From Chloroflexota bacterium (GTDB lineage: Bacteria; Chloroflexota; Anaerolineae; Promineifilales; Promineifilaceae): a stretch of 10,085 nucleotides of DNA. The position numbers and the translations under genes were made by a program. The stretch covers positions 1 through 10,085 of the forward strand of contig CAUJGI010000155.1 in assembly GCA_963169155.1 (NCBI GenBank). Direction: 5' to 3'. Numbering within the stretch: the stretch's first letter is position 1; every line of letters starts with the position of its first letter. Below the pieces are notes generated by a model. That model did not search any database, was not told the DNA's origin, and worked only from the letters and a program-made list of their open reading frames with translations. Below, one piece after another: positions 1-4,753 of the stretch.

Positions 1-673
1 CATACACGGAGCCAGCGCCCCCGCCAGGATGCATCACGACCAAAGGCACGTCCCCCAACCAATCCAGATCATCAATCAGACGTTGGGTAACGGCCGTTCG
101 GTCAGCATCGGCCGGGTAAAATTCCAGCGGCGGTCGCTCCCCCGGCGGTAAGTCAATACCACATGCCTCGGCTAGCGACAGGTAAATATCGGTGGCGTGC
201 TGCTGGCCGGTGCGCGGCGAAGCCACCACCGTCTGGGCAAAACCGCGCCCCCCCGAAGCCACGCCAATGCGCTGCGGGATACGCGCCTGCCACGCCACCC
301 AGGAGAGCAAACTGGAGCGCCCCGGAATCAAGCAGGTGTCGTAGTCGCCCTGGCGCAGCTGCTCAACCACCCCGCGCAGCTCGGTGAGGGACATAAACGC
401 CACGCCCAAATCGCCCGTCGGCAGCAGCTCACTAATTTGGGGATTTTTGGCGATGGCTGGCCTGGCCCATTCACTCACGGCCCAGTCAAACTGGGTATTG
501 GGAAAAGCGGCCGTTAGCACAGAAAGCAGCGGCGTGGCCAGCATCACCTGGCTAAGGCAGCAGGGATGCAAAATGAGCGCTTTGCTGGGAGGAATAAACG
601 GCCGTCGCGCCAGGCGAAACGGAATGCTGAGCAGTTTAGAAACGGCCGTAGTCAGGATGGTTTCTTGAGGCAT
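1..673 (-). CDS. Glycosyltransferase family 9-like protein (heptosyltransferase family), 3' end beyond the window
   Basis: The minus-strand reading frame is open from an ATG at 671-673 to the left edge, giving 224 visible residues and no stop. Residues 32-65 read like the GT9 N-terminal Rossmann half: strand 'ALILHPCCL', then 'MLATPLLSVLTAAFP' and 'FDWAV', where the family usually has a '(L)GD..LTTPLL..L...FP...I' pattern. Residues 212-222, 'VVMHPGGGAGS', match the family's second-domain nucleotide-sugar loop. GT9 enzymes transfer sugars from NDP-sugars, classically heptose onto LPS core; Chloroflexota generally lack LPS, so the acceptor here is unknown. The usual Gly-Asp after the first strand is replaced by Cys-Cys-Leu-Ser. 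An in-frame TAG lies three codons upstream of the ATG, which fixes the start. No good Shine-Dalgarno is visible, so translation may depend on the ComEA-like gene that ends 27 nt upstream. The family call is by motif only. Confidence 0.8.
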   Translation of the reverse strand, partial: MPQETILTTAVSKLLSIPFRLARRPFIPPSKALILHPCCLSQVMLATPLLSVLTAAFPNTQFDWAVSEWARPAIAKNPQISELLPTGDLGVAFMSLTELRGVVEQLRQGDYDTCLIPGRSSLLSWVAWQARIPQRIGVASGGRGFAQTVVASPRTGQQHATDIYLSLAEACGIDLPPGERPPLEFYPADADRTAVTQRLIDDLDWLGDVPLVVMHPGGGAGSVY

Positions 674-700
674 AAATGGCTAGGAAAATCCCGATCTTCC

Positions 701-1345
701 TTACTCTCCTACAGTAATAAACGTTTGAATCTGTTCAAATTTGGCCGGGCCAATGCCGGACACGTTCATGATTTCCTCAATGGCGGCAAATGGGCCATTG
801 CTTTCCCGGTATTCTACAATCTTTTCGGCTGTGCTGGGGCCAATGCCGGGCAAGGTGTCTAAATCGGCCACGGTTGCGCTGTTTATGTCAATCAAACCAC
901 CCGGCGCAGCGGCCGCTGCCTCGACGGCCGTCTCCAACTCAATCCCTTCTGTACGCACTACCGGGTTGGTAACGGCCGTCTGGCCCTGCGCGGCCGTTTC
1001 TGCGATGGTGGGCACATAAATCTGCATGCCATCTTGCAGCGGAAAGGCCAGGTTGACCACGGCCGTATCCGCCTCGGCCGCAAATCCACCCGCCAGCTCA
1101 ATCGCTTGCTGCACCACGCTGCCTGGAGCCAGCTCGTACACAGCCGGGGCGGCCACCGCGCCATTGACAAAAACGCGCAGCGGGCCGGGCGTGGCGGTGG
1201 GGTCCGGCAGCGCTGTCGGTGCGGGTGGCTGGATCACAATTTGGGCGGGCTGCACCCGCCGCGTCAGGGTCAAGCCCCCTACCCCTAAAATAATCCCGAC
1301 AAACAAAACCAACAGGTAAGAAAGCAGATTCTCTTTGTTGAGCAC
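701..1345 (-). CDS. ComEA-like membrane-anchored DNA-binding protein (SLBB + helix-hairpin-helix)
   Basis: 214 residues from a GTG at 1343-1345, chosen because GGGGGA sits five bases upstream; a longer in-frame ATG start at 1522 would add 59 residues of low-complexity, repeat-derived peptide and is unlikely. Residues 6-27 form a single membrane helix. A Pro/Thr-rich linker (about 38-54) leads to an SLBB domain (about 56-112, 'LRVFVNGAVAAPAVYELAPG'). After an Ala-rich spacer comes a tandem helix-hairpin-helix domain (151-212) with the hallmark loops 'LPGIGPSTAEKI' and 'VSGIGPAKFEQI'. This is the ComEA order, and in the known family it is an extracytoplasmic double-stranded DNA receptor for natural transformation. 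The length fits ComEA of Gram-positive bacteria. No ComEC or other competence gene is visible nearby; the next gene is a glycosyltransferase 27 nt downstream. A DNA-uptake role is family inference. Three ACGGCCGT palindromes encode TAV inside it. Confidence 0.88.
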   Translation of the reverse strand: MLNKENLLSYLLVLFVGIILGVGGLTLTRRVQPAQIVIQPPAPTALPDPTATPGPLRVFVNGAVAAPAVYELAPGSVVQQAIELAGGFAAEADTAVVNLAFPLQDGMQIYVPTIAETAAQGQTAVTNPVVRTEGIELETAVEAAAAAPGGLIDINSATVADLDTLPGIGPSTAEKIVEYRESNGPFAAIEEIMNVSGIGPAKFEQIQTFITVGE

Positions 1346-1419
1346 AATTATCCCCCAAACGGTGACGGCCGTCTTCCAACAGCCTTCGGTTTTGCTAAAA
1401 CGTTCATGGCACGACCGTA

Positions 1420-1448
1420 ATTTTACACGGCGAACAGGCAGCCAACAA
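1420..1448 (-). promoter_or_regulatory. Candidate sigma70-type promoter for the comEA-like gene
   Basis: Read on the minus strand: TTGTTG (1443-1448), a 17-base spacer, then TAAAAT (1420-1425). This is a weak -35 with a good -10 at ideal spacing. Initiation near 1413 would give a leader of about 70 nt before the GTG at 1345. Prediction by eye only. Confidence 0.4.
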
Positions 1449-1481
1449 ACCCAGGGCTCGTCATCAGTGAGTGGCAATTTT

Positions 1482-1550
1482 GGACGCGGACGAGCGCGGA
1501 TGACGCGGAAGCTGTTTATCATCTGCGCTCGTCCGCGTTCATCCGCGTCC
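1482..1550. repeat. Palindromic intergenic repeat of CGCGGATGA-type units
   Basis: Two arms of about 27 nt face each other across a spacer of about 14 nt. The left arm begins GGACGCGGACGAGCGCGGAT, and the reverse complement of the right arm begins GGACGCGGATGAACGCGGAC. Each arm is built from imperfect 9-10 nt units related to CGCGGATGA. The same unit style, with GCGAATGA, builds the hairpin at 2086-2147, so the two look like divergent members of one family. It lies upstream of the chosen start of the ComEA-like gene and would be read as spurious protein from a longer start. Confidence 0.7.
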
Positions 1551-1571
1551 TAATGGCTAACAGTATATATT

Positions 1572-1610
1572 TTTGAAAACCATGCCTACAAACCGGGCAT
1601 ATTTTTCAAA
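1572..1610. promoter_or_regulatory. Imperfect inverted repeat, possible operator or hairpin
   Basis: TTTGAAAA (1572-1579) pairs with TTTTCAAA (1603-1610), and ATGCC (1582-1586) pairs with GGCAT (1596-1600), separated by two mismatched positions and a 9-nt centre. That is 13 pairs of 15. It lies in the AT-rich middle of the divergent region, so it could be a regulator-binding dyad or a weak hairpin. Neither use is proven. Confidence 0.45.
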
Positions 1611-1677
1611 TTAGGGCAGATGCAGTATCTTACCAAGGCCATCCCAAATCATCGGTTCAAGTGTCAAATGGGGAAAA

Positions 1678-1696
1678 TTGGTGTCTAATGCACCAA
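1678..1696. promoter_or_regulatory. Small dyad upstream of the DUF3467 gene
   Basis: TTGGTG and CACCAA are perfect inverted 6-mers separated by 7 nt, 34 nt before the DUF3467 start. Placement suits an operator, but a dyad this short can arise by chance. Confidence 0.25.
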
Positions 1697-1729
1697 CAAA
1701 CACAGAATTATTTTATACGGAGATGAAAC

Positions 1730-2077
1730 ATGAGCGACACACCCAATCCAAACCCAAATCCTAATCCAACCCCACAAAAACGGATTGCCATTGATATTCC
1801 CAAGGAATTAACGGCCGTTTACGCCAACCTCGCCTTTATCAGCCACACGCCGGGGGAAATGGTGCTGGACTTTGCCCAAATGCTGCCGCGCATGCCGCGC
1901 GGCCGGGTATTGTCCCGGGTGATCATGTCCCCCATGCACGCCAAAATGCTGCAAAGCGCCCTGGCGCAAAACATCGCCAACTACGAGCGGCAGTTCGGCG
2001 AAATCCGCCTGCCTACCAACCTGGCCGACCAGTTTTTCCGCTTTCCGCAGCAGGGTGGGGACAAAGACGAAGACTAA
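1730..2077 (+). CDS. DUF3467 family protein
   Basis: 115 residues. ATG at 1730 is preceded by GGAG with seven bases of spacing, a good ribosome-binding site. The core matches the DUF3467 pattern: 'VYANLAFISHTPGEMVLDF' (residues 30-48), then 'RVLSRVIMSPMHAKMLQSAL' (59-78), then 'NIANYERQFGEI' (81-92). The N-terminus (5-16) is an Asn-Pro repeat encoded by imperfect CCN-AAY hexamers, and the C-terminus is acidic ('GGDKDED'). There are no membrane segments, so it is presumably cytoplasmic. Family members are small, widespread and of unknown function; the sequence suggests a compact alpha/beta fold. It is the only plus-strand gene here, apparently monocistronic, and converges on the methyltransferase-like gene. 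The family call is confident; no function is assigned. Confidence 0.88.
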   Translation: MSDTPNPNPNPNPTPQKRIAIDIPKELTAVYANLAFISHTPGEMVLDFAQMLPRMPRGRVLSRVIMSPMHAKMLQSALAQNIANYERQFGEIRLPTNLADQFFRFPQQGGDKDED

Positions 2078-2085
2078 TTAAGTTA

Positions 2086-2147
2086 GCCGCGAATGACGCG
2101 AATTTTCACGAAAAAGCCTTTTCGCGTTCATTCGCGTCATTCGCGGC
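2086..2147. repeat. 62-nt palindromic hairpin between convergent genes
   Basis: A perfect 18-bp outer stem (2086-2103 with 2130-2147, GCCGCGAATGACGCGAAT) encloses a symmetric 5/5 internal bubble, a 6-bp inner stem (CGAAAA/TTTTCG, 2109-2114 with 2119-2124) and a 4-nt loop. It starts 9 nt after the DUF3467 stop and ends 7 nt before the stop of the minus-strand gene, so a transcript from either side could fold it. It could act as a bidirectional terminator or 3'-end stabiliser, although no long U-tract follows. Its unit, GCGAATGA, resembles the repeat at 1482-1550. Confidence 0.8.
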
Positions 2148-2153
2148 AAAAAA

Positions 2154-3383
2154 TCATCCCGCTTTTACCCAGAGGGAGACGGTTTCGATGTGGAACGTTT
2201 GCGGCTGCATGTCAATGGGTTGGACCTCAACCAGCTGGTAACCGTTTTGGTGGAGGGAACGGCCGTCACGCGCCAGCGTAGCCACGTCGGAACTGACGTA
2301 AATCAACCGGTACGGCGCGGCCCGGCCAATGGCGCTCACGGCCTGGCGTGACAAACCGTTGGCCCACGGATGCACCACCATCACCGCCGCGCCGGGCGGC
2401 AGGGCAGGCAGCACCGCTTCCACATCCCCTTCATACACCGCCACATTGTCCAAATCATCCAGATTGACGGCCAAATCGGCCACCGCATCCGAATTGCGCT
2501 CCACGGCGATCACGGCCTGGGCTTGCTCGGCCAGGAACGCGGTGAGCGTCCCCGCCCCGCTAAACAGCTCGATGACCGTTTCCTGCCCGGTCAGCGCGGC
2601 ATAACGCAGCACGGTTTGCACCACTTCCTGCATCGCCGCCGGGCTGGCCGTCATCTCCACCCCAGGCGACACGCGGAAGTCACGGCCGTTTACCTGCTGC
2701 ACGGAATAAAAATCGCCAACGAGGGAAGCGGCCGTTTTATCGGGCAGCACAATCGCTACCGAAATGGGGAAATCGGCCTCCAGCTCCGGCGGCTCCACGT
2801 CATCCACCTCAATAGCAGCCAGCAGCGCCTCATCGTCGCCGATGCGCAGGGAAAGCTTACGCAGACCGGGCAAATCCAGCTCCACGTCATGCAGCAGCGC
2901 CACCAACTCGGGCCGGGCAATGGGGCATTCCTCAATGGCAATCACCTCTCGTTTTAGGGGCGACCAGTAGCCGAGACGGCCGTCTCCCGCCGGGCTCAGC
3001 ACCATTTCCACCCGGTAGGCATACGGTTCCGGGTTGGGCACCACCGGCTGCACGTTGGCCGACTTAAAGCCGCCCAGCCGCGCCAGCTGATCCCGCACCA
3101 CCCTTTCCTTGGCCGCCAGCTGCGCCGGATAAGCCATATGCTGGAAGTGGCAGCCGCCACACACGCCAAAATGCTGGCAGCGCGGCACTACTCGCTCCGG
3201 CGAAGGCTGCAAAACCTGCACCAACTCCGCCTGCGCATACTTGTTCTTCTCCGAAACAATCTGCACCCGCACCTTTTCCCCCGGAATCGTCAGCGGCACA
3301 AACACCGTGCGGCCCCGATTGGCCCGGCCAAGCGCCGAGCCGCCATGCGCCATTTCCGTTACATCCAGTGTGATCGTTTCCAT
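2154..3383 (-). CDS. TrmA/RlmD-like class I SAM-dependent RNA methyltransferase homologue with altered active site
   Basis: 409 residues. The N-terminal TRAM-like domain (about 1-58) carries 'GGSALGR' and 'VPLTIPGEKVRV'. Next is a 4Fe-4S signature C69-x5-C75-x2-C78 with C153 in 'EECPI', the spacing seen in RlmD-type enzymes. 'VQQVNG' (228-233) and the SAM loop 'VIELFSGAGTLTAFLAE' (270-286) follow, and 'FHIE' (397-400) retains the family's C-terminal His-x-Glu. This family makes 5-methyluridine in rRNA or tRNA using a nucleophilic cysteine in 'YVSCNPATLARD'. Here that site reads 'YVSSDVATLARD', placing Ser365 where Cys is expected, and the usual DPPR motif is 'HPWA' (338-341). SAM and cluster binding look intact, but the normal m5U chemistry should not work. 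It may be an RNA-binding relic, a regulator, or an enzyme with changed chemistry. The ATG lies one base after the stop of the CPBP gene, with AAGGG upstream, so coupling is likely. Confidence 0.88.
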   Translation of the reverse strand: METITLDVTEMAHGGSALGRANRGRTVFVPLTIPGEKVRVQIVSEKNKYAQAELVQVLQPSPERVVPRCQHFGVCGGCHFQHMAYPAQLAAKERVVRDQLARLGGFKSANVQPVVPNPEPYAYRVEMVLSPAGDGRLGYWSPLKREVIAIEECPIARPELVALLHDVELDLPGLRKLSLRIGDDEALLAAIEVDDVEPPELEADFPISVAIVLPDKTAASLVGDFYSVQQVNGRDFRVSPGVEMTASPAAMQEVVQTVLRYAALTGQETVIELFSGAGTLTAFLAEQAQAVIAVERNSDAVADLAVNLDDLDNVAVYEGDVEAVLPALPPGAAVMVVHPWANGLSRQAVSAIGRAAPYRLIYVSSDVATLARDGRSLHQNGYQLVEVQPIDMQPQTFHIETVSLWVKAG

Positions 3384-3384
3384 G

Positions 3385-4002
3385 CTAAACCCTTACCGCA
3401 ATCACCATCGTAAATGTGGCAATAAACCAGTGAATCAACCACGGGTACAAAAACGATTCCGACTGCCATGCCACAAAACCAAAGCCTGCCCCACCAAAAA
3501 TTGTGCTCAATGTTTCCACTTCCGGCTTGCCCAAATGCATAAAGGCAAACGGCACTGCTTGCAAAAAAATAGCGGCCCCTGGGCCAAATTCACGGGCAAA
3601 GGCAAACAGCATCACCCCCCGCCAGATAAACTCCCAGCCAAACAGATCCAGCCCGTTTAAGTAGATGATGCGCCAGATTTCCTGCGGCGCGCGGACCTGG
3701 TAATACTGCGTCATACTCGGCTGGCGGGCCACAAAATACAAAATGATCGCCATTGCCGTGCAGGCGCCCACCACCCAGGCCAGCCCCGTTTGCCACTTGC
3801 CAAGCCTAAAGCCATACTCGGCCGGTGACTCGCGAAAAATGAGCAAAATGACCAGCATGGGAATGACAAAGTACCAGATCATGCGGTCATACGCCTTGGT
3901 GCTGGTGATCTTGTGCCCATAATAATCCAGCATCGGCACCACCGTGCCCAAGATGATCAGAAACGTTATTTTCAAGTCAAACTGCACGCCGCCAATTGTC
4001 AC
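3385..4002 (-). CDS. CPBP (CAAX/Abi) family intramembrane protease-like protein
   Basis: 205 residues from a GTG at 4000-4002, chosen because TAGGAG sits about seven bases upstream; a TTG at 4033-4035 would add 11 residues but has no comparable site. Hydrophobic helices lie near residues 12-28, 42-57, 71-91, 140-155 and 186-204, giving a multi-pass membrane protein. CPBP motifs are visible: 'WEFIWRG' (E124, R128) for motif 1, 'FAFMH' (F152, H156) for motif 2, and 'HWFIA' (H191) for motif 3. Canonical enzymes have Glu-Glu-x3-Arg and His-x3-Asn; here the first Glu is Trp and the Asn position is Ala. Such variants exist in the superfamily, so activity is uncertain. Known members cleave prenylated proteins or bacteriocin-type peptides, or act as scaffolds; nothing here identifies a substrate. 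It precedes the methyltransferase-like gene by one base. Confidence 0.82.
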   Translation of the reverse strand: MTIGGVQFDLKITFLIILGTVVPMLDYYGHKITSTKAYDRMIWYFVIPMLVILLIFRESPAEYGFRLGKWQTGLAWVVGACTAMAIILYFVARQPSMTQYYQVRAPQEIWRIIYLNGLDLFGWEFIWRGVMLFAFAREFGPGAAIFLQAVPFAFMHLGKPEVETLSTIFGGAGFGFVAWQSESFLYPWLIHWFIATFTMVIAVRV

Positions 4003-4097
4003 ACTTACTCTCCTACTTGCGTTCGAGTTGTTCAATGAGATTTTTGGTGAGCCATTCGTTTCAATGAGTGGCCATCCCTCCGCTCACAATTTTGATT

Positions 4098-4164
4098 GTC
4101 ATTCCCGCGAAGGCGGGAATCCACTCTGGTGTACAAGATGGATACCCGCCTTCGCGGGTATGAC
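4098..4164. repeat. dRS3-like inverted repeat element
   Basis: Two 26-nt arms (4098-4123 and 4139-4164) are inverted copies matching at 24 of 26 positions around a 15-nt centre. Each arm is itself palindromic: the left contains ATTCCCGCGAAGGCGGGAAT, which fits the dRS3 consensus ATTCCC-N8-GGGAAT described in Neisseria, and the right is the ATACCC/GGGTAT variant. It lies between the extended -10 at 4216 and the CPBP start, so it would be in that gene's 5' leader. No transposase is present. Confidence 0.82.
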
Positions 4165-4215
4165 ATCGCCCCTGGTAAATAGTTTGCAAAGGTAGTGCTA
4201 CTTCCTGAGCCGGTG

Positions 4216-4224
4216 ATTATAGCA
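4216..4224 (-). promoter_or_regulatory. Candidate extended -10 promoter for the CPBP/methyltransferase-like pair
   Basis: On the minus strand TGCTATAAT is a perfect extended -10 (TGN-TATAAT), directly after the U-tract of the SWIM terminator. No clear -35 is visible, as allowed for extended -10 promoters. Transcription would begin near 4209 and run through the dRS3-like element before the GTG at 4002, a leader of roughly 200 nt. Confidence 0.5.
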
Positions 4225-4251
4225 AAAAAAAGCCCGACCTGACGGTCGGGC
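4224..4251 (-). terminator. Rho-independent terminator after the SWIM gene
   Basis: On the minus strand the 8-bp stem GCCCGACC/GGTCGGGC encloses the 4-nt loop GTCA and is followed by eight T residues. It starts 31 nt downstream of the SWIM stop codon, in textbook form. Confidence 0.92.
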
Positions 4252-4282
4252 ATTGCTTTCGAATTTGTTGTGAGGTGTTTAC

Positions 4283-4528
4283 TTATGCAACGGATGATTG
4301 GCCAAGCATTTCGCCTAAAACGCGTTCAATGGCCATGGTGTGGCTGCAGTAACCACGACTGTGAAAGAAGCTGCAATCGCAATCCCAGTGACCAGCATCA
4401 TACTTAATGTTGTGCACGCCACCGCTGTCCCCTTCAAGTCGGACAGTAAAAGTGTCAAAACTAAACCGCTCAGGCTCCTGGGCGTAGAATTTTGACTTCT
4501 CAATCTTTCCAATCATTCCATAGTCCAT
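4283..4528 (-). CDS. Small SWIM zinc-finger protein
   Basis: 81 residues. The SWIM signature C-x-C-x(n)-C-x-H is present as C50-x-C52-x8-C61-x-H63 within 'WDCDCSFFHSRGYCSH', followed by a short helix ('TMAIERVLGEML'). The N-terminal half (about 12-45) is predicted to be beta-rich ('FDTFTVRLEG', 'VHNIKYDAG'). SWIM fingers bind zinc and are thought to mediate DNA or protein contacts; most occur in larger proteins such as Swi2/Snf2 ATPases, so this one is close to a bare domain. ATG at 4526-4528 follows AGGAG at about ten bases; a second ATG four codons later is possible. It is flanked by its own terminator and an upstream promoter-terminator unit, so it is probably an independent transcript, perhaps controlled by read-through at 4582-4606. 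Its cellular role is unknown. Confidence 0.82.
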   Translation of the reverse strand: MDYGMIGKIEKSKFYAQEPERFSFDTFTVRLEGDSGGVHNIKYDAGHWDCDCSFFHSRGYCSHTMAIERVLGEMLGQSSVA

Positions 4529-4581
4529 AATTTTTACACTCCTCTCTGCTAAGGGTTAAGGGACTTCCGGTTAATAGAAAT

Positions 4582-4606
4582 AAAAAACGCACGCAAAATG
4601 CGTGCG
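4582..4606 (-). terminator. Rho-independent terminator downstream of the kinase and upstream of SWIM
   Basis: On the minus strand an 8-bp stem CGCACGCA/TGCGTGCG closes a 3-nt loop and is followed by TTTTTTATTTC. It lies 148 nt after the kinase stop and 54 nt before the SWIM start, so it can end both the kinase transcript and any transcript from the promoter at 4667-4694. Confidence 0.88.
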
Positions 4607-4662
4607 CTGTGAGCTATTTTTGTGTTGTGCGGCTGATGATGTTGTAGCTTTATCATCCATGT
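4582..4662 (-). ncRNA. Candidate small RNA or attenuator leader
   Basis: A strong-looking promoter (4667-4694) and a strong terminator (4582-4606) on the same strand bound about 80 nt. The body contains GATGAT/ATCATC (possible 6-bp stem) and AGCTA/TAGCT (possible 5-bp stem), which cannot form together as simple nested helices. The next gene on the strand is SWIM, 54 nt beyond the U-tract, so the unit may be an independent small RNA or a transcription-attenuation leader for SWIM. No known RNA family is recognised. Confidence 0.5.
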
Positions 4663-4666
4663 CCCA

Positions 4667-4694
4667 AGTATAACGGACAACCTATTGATGTCAA
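4667..4694 (-). promoter_or_regulatory. Strong sigma70-type promoter
   Basis: On the minus strand a perfect -35 TTGACA (4689-4694), a 16-base spacer, and -10 TATACT (4667-4672). Initiation is expected near 4662-4660. It is the best promoter visible in the window and lies in the AT-rich gap downstream of the kinase stop. Confidence 0.68.
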
Positions 4695-4753
4695 TAAGAC
4701 CAGACGGCCGATTTACCAATTTTTAAGTAATAAAAATCACAAAGTCTGAAACC

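Larger units (their letters stand above)
1346..1729. other. Divergent intergenic region between comEA-like and DUF3467 genes
   Basis: 384 bp without a supported gene. It contains a candidate promoter for the minus-strand gene, one ACGGCCGT palindrome (1365-1372), a GC-rich palindromic repeat (1482-1550), an AT-rich stretch with an imperfect dyad (1572-1610), a small dyad (1678-1696), and the DUF3467 ribosome-binding site GGAG at 1719-1722. An in-frame extension of the ComEA-like frame crosses part of it, but the peptide looks like translated repeat sequence. Confidence 0.7.

Noticed and set aside
1346..1522. A longer ATG start at 1522 for the ComEA-like gene
   Set aside because: The extra 59 residues come partly from the palindromic repeat and lack a ComEA-like sequence; the GTG at 1345 has GGGGGA at good spacing and puts the membrane helix at the N-terminus.
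3385..4002. The CPBP gene as an abortive-infection (Abi) defence gene
   Set aside because: The family includes Abi-named proteins, but no other defence gene is nearby and the motifs alone do not indicate defence.
4032..4253. A 73-codon minus-strand open frame
   Set aside because: It translates the dRS3-like repeat (peptide 'SRLRGND', a common repeat artefact) and the terminator, and has no family match by eye.
4571..4660. A 29-codon minus-strand frame starting at the predicted transcript start near 4660
   Set aside because: It has no ribosome-binding site and runs through the terminator hairpin, so it is more likely chance sequence within the candidate RNA; leaderless translation cannot be fully excluded.
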